Positions 1 through 7,134 of a stretch of 7,407 nt of DNA are shown one piece after another. The DNA is from Clostridium sp. (lineage in GTDB: Bacteria > Bacillota > Clostridia > Acetivibrionales > Acetivibrionaceae). How positions within the stretch are numbered: position 1 is the first letter of the stretch; every line of letters starts with the position of its first letter. The translations under genes were made by a program, and so were the position numbers. A model generated the notes under the pieces. That model saw only the letters and a list, made by a program, of their open reading frames with translations. It ran no database searches and was not told the DNA's origin. The stretch lies in assembly GCA_012841175.1 (NCBI GenBank), contig DUVG01000116.1, positions 1 through 7,407 of the forward strand, read 5' to 3'.

Positions 1-690
1 AACTAGTTTTGATGTTTTTTCTGTAGAAACCTCTCTGCTTATTGTCAAGCCATGTATCAACAACATAAAGTATAAAAGAAGGCTAAAAAGCATAGGTGCA
101 ACGGCTTTAAGCATCATAGCAACAAAACTTGTATCTTCTCCAACCTCACTATATAAAGTTACAATTGGCGTCATAACCATGGCAAGCTTTTCCTGGTTCA
201 AACCTGCTTGCATAATTTTATTTGTGTTAAATGCCTCAGTCATAACCGCTAAAAGAGAATTCGCTTCTTTTTTAGAAATAGATGAGCTTTCCAGTAAAAG
301 CCCTTCCATTTCAAAACCTTCATCATTAGCTGACACAATTACAACTAAACTGTTTTCTGAATACTCCATATACTTTTCTATAGCCTGTTGCCTTGAAAGA
401 TTTGAAACACTTTCAAAATTAATATGTTTAAATCTTAAATCATCTATAGCCTGTAAATATGTTGAATAATCTGTCTCTATAAGTCCACTTTCATCAAGAA
501 CATACACCTTTTCAATGGAAGAAGGCTCAAGTTCTTTTTCCGGCTTTGCTGATAAAATATTTAGTATAACAACTGTTATAATTATCCCTAAGGCAACTAA
601 AACAGTTATCAACCTAAAACCCTTTTTCTTAAAAATTTGCTGGAGGGTAAATTTATAAACATCTGTCCACTTTCTAAAATTATTTTTCAT
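1..690 (-). CDS. ABC-2 type permease, second copy (NatB/YhaP-like), C-terminus cut off by window edge
   Basis: This reading frame is open from ATG at 690 to the left edge (230 codons, no stop), so the C-terminal membrane half is missing. A short cytoplasmic start (MKNNFRKWTDVYKFTL) leads to one membrane segment at about residues 27-46, then an extracytoplasmic domain of about 150 residues. A second membrane segment begins near residue 193, and the window ends in a cytoplasmic REVSTEKTSK motif. NatB/YhaP-type ABC-2 exporters share this layout and the (R)EV..EK(S/T)SK motif. It is paralogous to the permease just upstream: both have W.DV..FTL at the N-terminus, then I..VY and a DDLRF/NDLRF block. 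The start overlaps the upstream stop by 11 bases and has a good Shine-Dalgarno (AAAGGAGGG, about 8 bases away), indicating translational coupling. It probably forms the membrane part of an exporter with the other permease and the ATPase. The substrate is unknown. Confidence 0.85.
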   Translation of the reverse strand, partial: MKNNFRKWTDVYKFTLQQIFKKKGFRLITVLVALGIIITVVILNILSAKPEKELEPSSIEKVYVLDESGLIETDYSTYLQAIDDLRFKHINFESVSNLSRQQAIEKYMEYSENSLVVIVSANDEGFEMEGLLLESSSISKKEANSLLAVMTEAFNTNKIMQAGLNQEKLAMVMTPIVTLYSEVGEDTSFVAMMLKAVAPMLFSLLLYFMLLIHGLTISREVSTEKTSKLV

Positions 691-2047
691 TTACCTGTCC
701 CTCCTTTGAATTTTTCGCCATTTTAAATAATTCGTTTATTTTTATTCTGTTCCCTGTATGAAGTATTAACGTTTCATAAACTTTAGCTGTAAAATTAAAT
801 AACAATATTATAGAGATAGCCAGCAATATCACTGAAATTATAGTAATGTAAATAGGGCTTTTTCCTAGTAACACCGCCCCTGGCAGAATAAATGGAGAGG
901 ATAGGGGAAATATCAGGGCAAAATATACAAAGGGATTGTCTCCTACTCCCACAAGAGACCCTGCTGCTCCCATACCTACATAGGCTCCAATTAAACTTGC
1001 AATGGTAAATAATGACAGACTCTCAGCCATCTCCTCAAGTCTACTTGCAGTAGATCCAACTAATGCTGCAAGAGTGGCATAAAAAATAATTCCTAGTGCA
1101 ATAACTATTAAACATATTAAAATATTGCCAACTTCTAAATTACTGATAATATCAGGATTAATGTAATTTTCAATAACATTGCTTTTTGAAACACTCATTC
1201 TATTATTTGTAACATAATTAGATATAAATGCCAGTATAATAATTGATACAAATTGCAACAGCACAGCACTAAGTGTAGCAAGGGTTTTTCCCACAACAAT
1301 AGCTAAAGGTTTTACAGATATTAAAAGCTGCTCAATTACTTTAGAAGACTTTTCTATCACAATTGAAGTAGCAATTTTTGAGCTTGACATAATAGTTATC
1401 ATCAGAAAAGCAAATAATATTCCATACAAAAACCAATAATCATTATATGAAATAGATGTATCTTCTATAACCATTTCTTGTCCTTCTGAATCTAGTTCTG
1501 GACTTATAGTTGAAACCCTATTTGATACTTGTGATTTTACAACTTCTAGCTGATTATCTGAAACACCTGCATAGTCAATAATTGCTCTTTCAAAAGATTC
1601 TTTTACAGTGTTTCCCAAAATCTCTAGTTCAGCATTTTTAACAATCCCACTAGTTGACTTTGTGAAATGCAGAAAATATCCCCCTTCATCTTTAGTTATT
1701 TTAAGTACAACAGAAGATTTATCTTCCTTTTCAATCTGTTCTAAAACATCCTCATAATTTCCGTTTTCAGTGATAAATCTCAAATCATTAACTGCAATTT
1801 CAAGGTTGGATATTTCTTCAAAATCTATATCTGTTATTTCAGTTTCATTAAATAGATATACAGATTGAATTTTTATCAAACCTTCATCTTCTTCATCACT
1901 ATCTAAAACAATATTTACAACTGGAAAAACTAAAAGTGAAAAGACGATAAAAATAATATAGCCAATAATGAAAGCTCTGCTTTTTAGCGTTTGTTTTAAT
2001 GTGAAGGTGAAAACATCCTTCCACCCTGTTATATTACTCATCTTCAT
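680..2047 (-). CDS. ABC-2 type permease (NatB/YhaP-like), complete
   Basis: A 455-residue membrane subunit of an ABC exporter. It has one membrane segment at about residues 25-48, an extracytoplasmic domain to about residue 203, and five or six further hydrophobic segments between about 204 and 420. The cytoplasmic motif EKSSKVIEQLL at about 232-242 is the conserved coupling region of the NatB/YhaP branch of ABC-2 permeases. The frame stays open to an ATG at 2104, but I place the start at 2047. There AAGGTGGG (2056-2063) sits 8 bases upstream, whereas the next ATG, at 2041, is 14 bases from it. The resulting N-terminus (MKMSNITGWKDVFTFTL) also lines up with the paralogue downstream (MKNNFRKWTDVYKFTL). 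It overlaps the ATPase gene by 14 bases and the next permease by 11, so all three are probably one transcript and one complex. NatB exports Na+ in Bacillus; the substrate here cannot be read from sequence. Confidence 0.9.
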   Translation of the reverse strand: MKMSNITGWKDVFTFTLKQTLKSRAFIIGYIIFIVFSLLVFPVVNIVLDSDEEDEGLIKIQSVYLFNETEITDIDFEEISNLEIAVNDLRFITENGNYEDVLEQIEKEDKSSVVLKITKDEGGYFLHFTKSTSGIVKNAELEILGNTVKESFERAIIDYAGVSDNQLEVVKSQVSNRVSTISPELDSEGQEMVIEDTSISYNDYWFLYGILFAFLMITIMSSSKIATSIVIEKSSKVIEQLLISVKPLAIVVGKTLATLSAVLLQFVSIIILAFISNYVTNNRMSVSKSNVIENYINPDIISNLEVGNILICLIVIALGIIFYATLAALVGSTASRLEEMAESLSLFTIASLIGAYVGMGAAGSLVGVGDNPFVYFALIFPLSSPFILPGAVLLGKSPIYITIISVILLAISIILLFNFTAKVYETLILHTGNRIKINELFKMAKNSKEGQVNEK

Positions 2048-2975
2048 GAACGTTTCCCACCTTTTCAACAAATATTTCATGTAGTGATGGTTCACGAAGT
2101 TCAAATTTCACTACGGGAATTTTCTCTTCAATTAATTTAGCCAATAACGCCATAGCCTGTTCTTCATCTTTAACTTTTAAGTGATATTCACTTGGTGTTT
2201 TGTTTTGTATTTTAATACTAAACTGAGAAATATATTGAGCAATATCTTTATCACTTTTTATAAATAAATTTACCCTTCCGTATCCTTTCTTTATTTCATT
2301 TAGATTTCCCTGAAGCACTGTTTTGCCTCTATCTAATATAATAATATCTGAACAAAATTCTTCAATGGTGGGCATTTGATGGCTAGACATTATAAGATAT
2401 TTATCCTTAGCTATTTCTTCTCTTATTATTTGTTTGAAAAGATCTGTATTAACTGGGTCTAACCCGCTTAAAGGTTCATCTAATATTAAAAATTTAGGGT
2501 CTGAAAGCAATGCTGCCATTAGCTGTACTTTCTGCTGATTTCCCTTTGACAATTGATCTGCCAAATTAGACTTGCTTTTTTTAACCCCTTTTGTTTTTGG
2601 TGGAAAAACATACTCCTCTACCAAAAGACGTTCTGACCAATATTTTATTCTATTCATTGCCTCTTTCTTTGGAACATTCCTTAACTTTGCAAAGTACAAT
2701 AATTGATCTAAAAGTGAGTACTTTGGATATAGTCCCCTTTCTTCCGCTAAATAACCAACACTCATATTAATAGCATCAAAAGGCTTATCTTCCCATAAAA
2801 CTTCACCGCTGTTGTAGCTGAGCATGCCAAGTATAACACGGATTGTAGTTGTTTTCCCTGCGCCATTTGTGCCAAGGAGTGCAAAAACCCCAGGCTTATT
2901 CATTTCAAAGCTAAGATTATCTACTACTACTTTTTCGCCATATTTCTTTGTTAAATTTTGAACACTTAAAGCCAT
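2034..2975 (-). CDS. ABC transporter ATP-binding protein (NatA/YhaQ-like)
   Basis: A 313-residue cytoplasmic ATPase that powers the two permeases encoded downstream. Walker A is GTNGAGKTT (35-43), the signature is LSKGNQQ (142-148), Walker B is FLILDE (162-167), the D-loop is SGLD (170-173) and the switch histidine is H199. The LSKGxQQK signature, the GYLAEERGLYP segment in the Q-loop region (74-83) and the C-terminal SLHEIFVEKVG (297-307) are hallmarks of the ABC-2 exporter branch that carries a DUF4162 tail. A lysine-rich stretch before the signature (about 125-140) looks longer than usual for this family. The start at 2975 is preceded by a GAGGGA-type ribosome binding site. It is the first gene of the operon, 87 bases from the -10 box of a strong promoter, and its end overlaps the next gene by 14 bases. 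General function is secure; the exported substrate is not known. Confidence 0.93.
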   Translation of the reverse strand: MALSVQNLTKKYGEKVVVDNLSFEMNKPGVFALLGTNGAGKTTTIRVILGMLSYNSGEVLWEDKPFDAINMSVGYLAEERGLYPKYSLLDQLLYFAKLRNVPKKEAMNRIKYWSERLLVEEYVFPPKTKGVKKSKSNLADQLSKGNQQKVQLMAALLSDPKFLILDEPLSGLDPVNTDLFKQIIREEIAKDKYLIMSSHQMPTIEEFCSDIIILDRGKTVLQGNLNEIKKGYGRVNLFIKSDKDIAQYISQFSIKIQNKTPSEYHLKVKDEEQAMALLAKLIEEKIPVVKFELREPSLHEIFVEKVGNVHEDE

Positions 2976-3062
2976 TTTCTCCCTCTTTTCTAACTCAAAT
3001 CAAGAGTCTATTCATATAAAATTTTCAGTTAGCTTAAATCCTTTGATATACACGACAATTTA

Positions 3063-3091
3063 ATTATATTTTAGGTTTAAATAACTTTCAA
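3063..3091 (-). promoter_or_regulatory. Sigma-A type promoter for the ABC-2 export operon
   Basis: On the minus strand there is TTGAAA (3086-3091), a 17-base spacer, and a perfect TATAAT (3063-3068). Transcription would start near 3056, giving a leader of about 80 bases before the ATPase start at 2975. The match (5 of 6, optimal spacing, 6 of 6) is the best promoter seen in the window. It points at a gene of the right strand, with no other start between. Confidence 0.7.
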
Positions 3092-3106
3092 GTACAATAA
3101 ATTAAA

Positions 3107-3202
3107 TTATTTTTTAGAAATCCTTTCTAGCAAAAGTCTTCCATAATGTTCCTCAAGCTCTCTAATTGCCTAGCTTACTATAGGCTACATAATAAATAGG
3201 TT
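3107..3202 (-). pseudogene. Remnant of a LysR-family transcriptional regulator (helix-turn-helix fragment)
   Basis: Read on the minus strand from 3202, the translation is NLFIM*PIVS*AIREL, then EEHYGRLLLERISKK and a stop. This matches the most conserved part of LysR regulators, the recognition helix and following region, usually of the form LFISQPxVSQAIRELE then E.YG..LFER. The two internal stops are TAG codons at exactly the positions where the family has glutamine, as expected from CAG-to-TAG changes. No start codon, N-terminal helix or effector-binding domain can be recognised on either side, and the fragment ends just before the promoter of the export operon. It lies divergent to the reductase gene, the usual arrangement for a LysR gene and its target. 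The family resemblance is clear by eye; the former target is inference. Confidence 0.75.
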
Positions 3203-3210
3203 TTACCTAT
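3196..3210. repeat. Short perfect inverted repeat ATAGGT-TTT-ACCTAT
   Basis: Two perfect 6-base arms are separated by three bases. The centre is about 70 bases upstream of the possible start of transcription of the reductase gene, a distance at which LysR-type activators often bind. It also overlaps the beginning of the recognisable LysR remnant, so it may be only a chance dyad in decayed coding sequence. No binding protein can be named. Confidence 0.35.
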
Positions 3211-3239
3211 GACTTTAATCAGATAATATCATTTTATTA

Positions 3240-3267
3240 TTAACTGCACAAGTGATATCATTATAGT
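3240..3267 (+). promoter_or_regulatory. Possible promoter of the AsrC-like reductase gene
   Basis: TTAACT (3240-3245), a 16-base spacer and TATAGT (3262-3267) would start transcription near 3274, leaving a leader of about 29 bases before the gene. The -35 match is weak (4 of 6), which would suit a gene that needs an activator. The region is very AT-rich, so chance matches are likely. A TATAAT at 3280-3285 is too close to the ribosome binding site to be used. Confidence 0.3.
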
Positions 3268-3302
3268 AACATTGTAAAATATAATTTTGGGAGGATGTTA
3301 AT

Positions 3303-4229
3303 ATGGCAGGTTTAAATATTAGCGCCGCAGATGAAAAAAGGGTAAAAGCTTTGGGATTTTTACGAAATAAAGGTACTGATAATTTCTCTGGCAGAGTTAT
3401 TACAGTTAATGGTAAAGTAACGGCGACTCAAAATAAATGTATATCAGAAGCTGCTGAGCTTTTTGGAAATGGCATTGTAACTTTTACCAGTAGATTAACT
3501 GTGGAAGTTCAGGGAATTCATTATGATAAAATTCAAGACTTTAGAGATTATATTGCAAAAGAAGGGCTTGTAACAGGGGGTACTGGTTCTAAAGTGCGGC
3601 CGATTGTGTCCTGTAAAGGAACCACTTGTCAATATGGATTAATTGATACTTTTTCTTTATCTGAAGAAATTCACCAAAGGTTTTTTAACGGGTATTCCGA
3701 TGTGAAACTTCCCCATAAATTCAAAATAGGTGTGGGAGGATGTCCAAATAGCTGTATTAAACCTGACTTGAATGACTTAGGAATTACCGGTCAAAAAATG
3801 CCTGATTTTAATCAAGATAAATGTATGGGATGTAAGAAATGCCCTGTTGAACAAATTTGCTCAATGGAAGCAGCCAAAGTTATAGACGGTATGCTGAAAA
3901 TAGATAAGGATAAATGCAACAACTGTGGTAGATGTATTGGAAAGTGTCATTTTGATGCAGTTGCAGGGGGTAAGACAGGATATAAAATATATATTGGTGG
4001 AAGATGGGGAAAACAAATAGCTCTGGGAAAACCCCTTCATAACATTTTTACAGACAAGGAAGAAGTTATGGACATAATAGAAAAAACCATCCTTTTATAC
4101 AAAGAGCAAGGTAAAACCGGCGAACGTTTATCTCAAACCATGGAAAGACTTGGCTTTGAAAATGTTGAATCTCAATTATTATCAAATGAGCTTTTGGAAA
4201 GAAAGAAAAAAATCTTAGAAGCTACCTGA
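3303..4229 (+). CDS. Siroheme/[4Fe-4S] sulfite (or nitrite) reductase-type protein with inserted ferredoxin domain, AsrC-like
   Basis: A 308-residue, probably cytoplasmic redox enzyme. Residues about 25-90 look like the nitrite/sulfite reductase ferredoxin-like half-domain. From about 97 comes the siroheme/[4Fe-4S] domain, with C104-x4-C109 (SCKGTTCQYG) and C147-x3-C151 (GGCPNSC) as likely ligands of the coupled cluster. Inserted after that is a two-cluster ferredoxin domain: C174, C177, C180, C186 and C205, C208, C211, C215. This order is typical of AsrC, the catalytic subunit of anaerobic sulfite reductase, and of related small single-subunit proteins in anaerobes. AsrC partners AsrA and AsrB are absent from the window, and the gene has its own terminator, so the electron donor and true substrate (sulfite, nitrite or other) are uncertain. 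The start has a strong GGGAGG (3289-3294) 8 bases upstream. The decayed LysR gene upstream suggests it was once under local control. Confidence 0.9.
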   Translation: MAGLNISAADEKRVKALGFLRNKGTDNFSGRVITVNGKVTATQNKCISEAAELFGNGIVTFTSRLTVEVQGIHYDKIQDFRDYIAKEGLVTGGTGSKVRPIVSCKGTTCQYGLIDTFSLSEEIHQRFFNGYSDVKLPHKFKIGVGGCPNSCIKPDLNDLGITGQKMPDFNQDKCMGCKKCPVEQICSMEAAKVIDGMLKIDKDKCNNCGRCIGKCHFDAVAGGKTGYKIYIGGRWGKQIALGKPLHNIFTDKEEVMDIIEKTILLYKEQGKTGERLSQTMERLGFENVESQLLSNELLERKKKILEAT

Positions 4230-4239
4230 TAATCAAAGT

Positions 4240-4288
4240 AAGCTTTCATTACTCTTATGTTTTTATTTAAAGTGATGAAAGCTTTTTT
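4240..4288 (+). terminator. Intrinsic terminator of the reductase gene
   Basis: A 14-base-pair stem (4240-4253 with 4271-4284, one G-U pair) encloses a 17-base loop and runs into six T residues (4283-4288). It begins 11 bases after the stop codon. The converging ATPase gene ends at 4301, so the same hairpin may also slow transcription from the other side. That direction lacks a good T-run directly after the stem. Confidence 0.8.
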
Positions 4289-4300
4289 CTAAAACTTAAT

Positions 4301-5068
4301 TTATTCTAAATAAAACAAATACTGCTTTTTACCTTCATCTTCATTGAACACCTGTGTGGAAGAAATCTTAAAAACCCTGTCAATTTCTCCACTTTCAAAT
4401 ACTACTTGTGGTGTATCATATATAACTATCTCTCCTTTTTCCATAAGACATACCCTACCAGAAGAGGAAAGAGCACTATTTAAATCATGGAGTACCATAA
4501 CTACAGTCTTACCCATCTTTTTTAGGTTTTTTATTACTTCTAATATTTCAAGTTGATGATTAATATCTAAATGGGTAGTTGGCTCATCTAAAAATATTAT
4601 ATCTGTATCCTGGGCTAAGATCATGGCTATATAAACCTTTTGACGCTGTCCGCCAGAAAGTTCATGAACATTTTTATTTATATAGTTTTTAAGCCCCAAA
4701 TTCTCTATAGCATTCATTACAATTTCCTTGTCTTTTTTATGGGGAGTACGTGAAAATCCTAAATACGGGTATCTGCCATGCATTACCAAATTATATACCG
4801 TTATATTTGGCACATTTCTGAACTGAGGTAAAAAGGAGACCATCTTTGCCAGCTCCTTTTGTGGAATATATGAAATGTCCTTGCCCCTTATGGTAATTTC
4901 CCCCTTAAAAGGTTTTAACAAATTTGACGCTGTTTTTAATAGGGTGGTCTTCCCACAGCCGTTTTTACCTATAATGCTGGTAATGCTTCCTTCTTCAAAG
5001 GTTATATTTATATTTTTAATTATTTCAACTTTATTATAACCTGCAGTTATATTTTTTAATTTAACCAT
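4301..5068 (-). CDS. Iron-chelate/cobalamin-type ABC importer, ATP-binding subunit (FecE/FhuC/BtuD family)
   Basis: A 255-residue cytoplasmic ATPase of a metal-chelate importer. Walker A is GKNGCGKTT (34-42), the Q-loop is LPQ (80-82), the signature is a canonical LSGGQ (137-141), Walker B is IIFLDE (157-162), the D-loop is THLD (165-168) and the switch histidine is H194. The GRYPYLG segment (98-104) after the Q-loop is typical of the FecE/FhuC/BtuD family, and the length is normal. It is the last gene of the operon. Its ATG overlaps the permease stop (ATGGTTAA, 5061-5068) and is preceded by GAGAGGT about 7 bases upstream, so translation is probably coupled. It should bind the cytoplasmic loops of the permease as a dimer. 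Substrate class (siderophore, heme or cobalamin) cannot be told from the ATPase. Confidence 0.93.
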   Translation of the reverse strand: MVKLKNITAGYNKVEIIKNINITFEEGSITSIIGKNGCGKTTLLKTASNLLKPFKGEITIRGKDISYIPQKELAKMVSFLPQFRNVPNITVYNLVMHGRYPYLGFSRTPHKKDKEIVMNAIENLGLKNYINKNVHELSGGQRQKVYIAMILAQDTDIIFLDEPTTHLDINHQLEILEVIKNLKKMGKTVVMVLHDLNSALSSSGRVCLMEKGEIVIYDTPQVVFESGEIDRVFKISSTQVFNEDEGKKQYLFYLE

Positions 5069-6104
5069 AAAGCTGACCTCTCTTGCCTTTTATCAATAGA
5101 TATATAAAGAATGGGCCTCCTAAAAAAGATATGATAATTCCAACAGGGATTTCAAAGGGGGCAAAGATTACACGTGCCAGTAAATCACATATCAAAGTAA
5201 AAATACCTCCCAAAAGAGCTGATACTGGAAGTAAGACCCTGTTGTCATGCCCTACCAAAAATCTTGATACATGTGGAACAATAAGTCCAATAAATCCTAT
5301 TTGACCTGCAAAGCTTACAGCACTTCCTGCTAATACTGCTGCAAGAATCAAGGAAGTGAAGCGGACTCTGACTATATTTAAGCCCAAAGACCTGGCACTT
5401 TCATCACCTAGGGCCAGTATATTCATATCATAGCTTATAATTAAAGCAATAATAACGGCAATTACTATAATAAAACCTGAATAGCGTATCTTTTCCATTG
5501 TTATGCCAGAAAAGCCCCCTATTAAAAATGCAGTACGGGCAAAAACCGTATCGGGTTTTAAAGTCAATACAGTATCCGTTATTGCTCCTATAAAACTTGA
5601 TACTGCAACTCCTGACAACACAATGGTCATTCTAGAAACCCCCGTTTTTTGTGCTATAAAATAAACTAAAAACACAGCCAAAATGGCACCTGTAAAGGCT
5701 GCAACAGTTGTCAGATGCAAACTTTCGGGAAAAAAGGCAGCAATCAATACAGCAAATAATCCTGCTCCAGAATTAACTCCAATGACATTTGGGCTTGCAA
5801 GAGAATTATTAAGTACTGACTGAAGCATGGCTCCGGAAACTGCCAAGGCACAGCCAGCAAAAACTGCCGCTAGTGTTCTTGGTATCCTGACAAACATAAT
5901 AATTATATAAGTTTTTAAGGTACTATCTCCCTGTTTTATTGCAGATACAATATCTGATAAAGGTATTTTTGCAGAACCTATAGATGTACTCACAAAAATC
6001 CCAATAATCAGAAGTACCAAAAGAAAAGCCATAACAGTAACGTTATAGCTTTTGCTGTTTTTATTTAAATTCATCCGGGTAGAGAATTTTTGCAATATAC
6101 TCAT
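5061..6104 (-). CDS. Iron-chelate/cobalamin-type ABC importer, permease (FecCD/BtuC family)
   Basis: A 347-residue integral membrane protein with about ten hydrophobic segments, the usual size and layout of the FecCD/BtuC family, which works as a homodimer. Family motifs are present in order: RIPRTLAA (73-80), LASPNVIGVNSGA (102-114), LGDESARSLG (232-241, the loop that contacts the ATPase), GFIGLIVPH (270-278), and PVGI then GGPFF near the C-terminus (about 320-333). The frame is open back to an ATG at 6173. I choose 6104, because GGGGTG (6111-6116) lies 6 bases upstream and the length then fits the family. The alternative ATG at 6074 has no evident ribosome binding site. The gene overlaps the end of the lipoprotein gene by 44 bases and the ATPase gene by 8. 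It imports the ligand delivered by the lipoprotein; iron or an iron chelate is the best guess. Confidence 0.92.
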   Translation of the reverse strand: MSILQKFSTRMNLNKNSKSYNVTVMAFLLVLLIIGIFVSTSIGSAKIPLSDIVSAIKQGDSTLKTYIIIMFVRIPRTLAAVFAGCALAVSGAMLQSVLNNSLASPNVIGVNSGAGLFAVLIAAFFPESLHLTTVAAFTGAILAVFLVYFIAQKTGVSRMTIVLSGVAVSSFIGAITDTVLTLKPDTVFARTAFLIGGFSGITMEKIRYSGFIIVIAVIIALIISYDMNILALGDESARSLGLNIVRVRFTSLILAAVLAGSAVSFAGQIGFIGLIVPHVSRFLVGHDNRVLLPVSALLGGIFTLICDLLARVIFAPFEIPVGIIISFLGGPFFIYLLIKGKRGQLYG

Positions 6105-7041
6105 AGCTTTCACCCCATTTTGCATTAGGTTTATAGTGAAACAACTCTTTTGGAAGCACAATATATCTATCATTTTTTACTGCCGATAATTTGTTCCATG
6201 CCGGGTTTTTCTCTATTCCATCCTTTAAAGTCTTTAAAGCTTGCTCACTGTTTCCCATAGTTACTACAAAAATATAATCCGGATCCTCTAGTATTATTTC
6301 TTCCATACTTAAATCCTCTAAAAGGGACTTATGCTTCGAGGCTATATTTACAGTGCCTAAATCGTTAAGGATTTTGCAGGCCATATTATCATCATCTTTG
6401 GCTTTTGCACCACTTGAAAAAGCCCGTATCAGCAATATTTGAAGATTATTATTTTTATCTATTTTCTTTAAAATATCATCTATTTGTTTCTTAACGGCTA
6501 ATCCATTTTTCTCATATAATTCTTTATTTCCTGTTATATCTGTACAGACATCCAGCATATCTAGGTAGTCCTCGAAATGCTCCACCTTAAAAAAAGCAAA
6601 TGGTATATTGGGCTTTTTAAGAGTTTCAGAAATTTTAACATGACTTTCTATATCGGTAGAAAGCAACACAAAATCAGGGGAAAGAGCTATAATCTCTTCT
6701 AAATTTGGATCTTTTATAGTACCAACAATTTTTGTTTCGCTAGGTAAATCTAAATTTCTTTCACTTACCACATCGCTTGTTACCCCTGAAAGTTCACCTC
6801 CTGCTAATATCCATGTTTCAGCATAAGAACCAACAAGTGAAACTACTCTTTGAGGTTTGTTTTTTAAATTAACGGTATTTCCCAATGCATCTGTGAAACT
6901 ATAGTAGTAATCACTATTTTCTTTTTCCTCTGGCTGTTCTTTACATCCTGTAAGCACCAGTGTAAACAAGCTGATTATAAGCAGTATAAAAAATATTCTT
7001 TTTGCTGTTTTGAAGTTTTTAATTTTAAATTTAATATTCAT
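6061..7041 (-). CDS. Iron-chelate/cobalamin-type ABC importer, substrate-binding lipoprotein (FecB/BtuF-like)
   Basis: A 326-residue secreted lipoprotein that captures the ligand and passes it to the permease. The N-terminus has lysines, a hydrophobic stretch and an L-T-G-C lipobox, with Cys33 as the lipidated residue. The mature part begins near FTDALGNTVNL and carries PQRVVSLVGSYAETWILAGG, typical of the FecB/BtuF class. PNLEEI (E115) and LSMEEI (E247) fit the two lobe glutamates that dock on permease arginines in this family. I place the start at 7041, not at the in-frame ATG at 7050: the only suitable ribosome binding site, AGGGA (7051-7055), directly abuts the 7050 ATG but is 9 bases from 7041. 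It is the first gene of the operon, with its own promoter. The ligand is not evident; the ferritin-like neighbour favours iron. Confidence 0.92.
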   Translation of the reverse strand: MNIKFKIKNFKTAKRIFFILLIISLFTLVLTGCKEQPEEKENSDYYYSFTDALGNTVNLKNKPQRVVSLVGSYAETWILAGGELSGVTSDVVSERNLDLPSETKIVGTIKDPNLEEIIALSPDFVLLSTDIESHVKISETLKKPNIPFAFFKVEHFEDYLDMLDVCTDITGNKELYEKNGLAVKKQIDDILKKIDKNNNLQILLIRAFSSGAKAKDDDNMACKILNDLGTVNIASKHKSLLEDLSMEEIILEDPDYIFVVTMGNSEQALKTLKDGIEKNPAWNKLSAVKNDRYIVLPKELFHYKPNAKWGESYEYIAKILYPDEFK

Positions 7042-7050
7042 TTTATTCAT

Positions 7051-7055
7051 TCCCT
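7051..7055 (-). promoter_or_regulatory. Ribosome binding site that fixes the lipoprotein start
   Basis: AGGGA on the minus strand touches the ATG at 7050, leaving no spacing, but is 9 bases from the in-frame ATG at 7041. This argues for a protein three residues shorter than the longest reading. Confidence 0.6.
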
Positions 7056-7094
7056 GTGTAGTTTTATCAATTCCTTGTGTATTTATTTACTTAT

Positions 7095-7123
7095 ATCATA
7101 TTACTTTAATTACATATTGTAAA
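7095..7123 (-). promoter_or_regulatory. Promoter of the iron-chelate-type import operon
   Basis: On the minus strand there is TTTACA (7118-7123), a 17-base spacer and TATGAT (7095-7100), each box matching 5 of 6 consensus bases. Transcription would start near 7088, about 47 bases before the lipoprotein start. The region is AT-rich, which weakens any such match, but the position and spacing are ideal. Confidence 0.6.
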
Positions 7124-7134
7124 ATATTATTATA

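Noticed and set aside
179..469. Plus-strand open frame of 96 codons
   Set aside because: It lies inside the minus-strand permease gene, which has clear family motifs; no ribosome binding site or recognisable product.
3280..3285. Perfect TATAAT just before the reductase gene
   Set aside because: No -35 box at the proper distance, and transcription would start within or after the ribosome binding site.
4344..4556. Plus-strand open frame of 70 codons
   Set aside because: It is antisense to the FecE-type ATPase gene, with no recognisable protein or translation signal.
5083..5304. Plus-strand open frame of 73 codons
   Set aside because: It is antisense to the FecCD permease gene; a shadow of its codon pattern.
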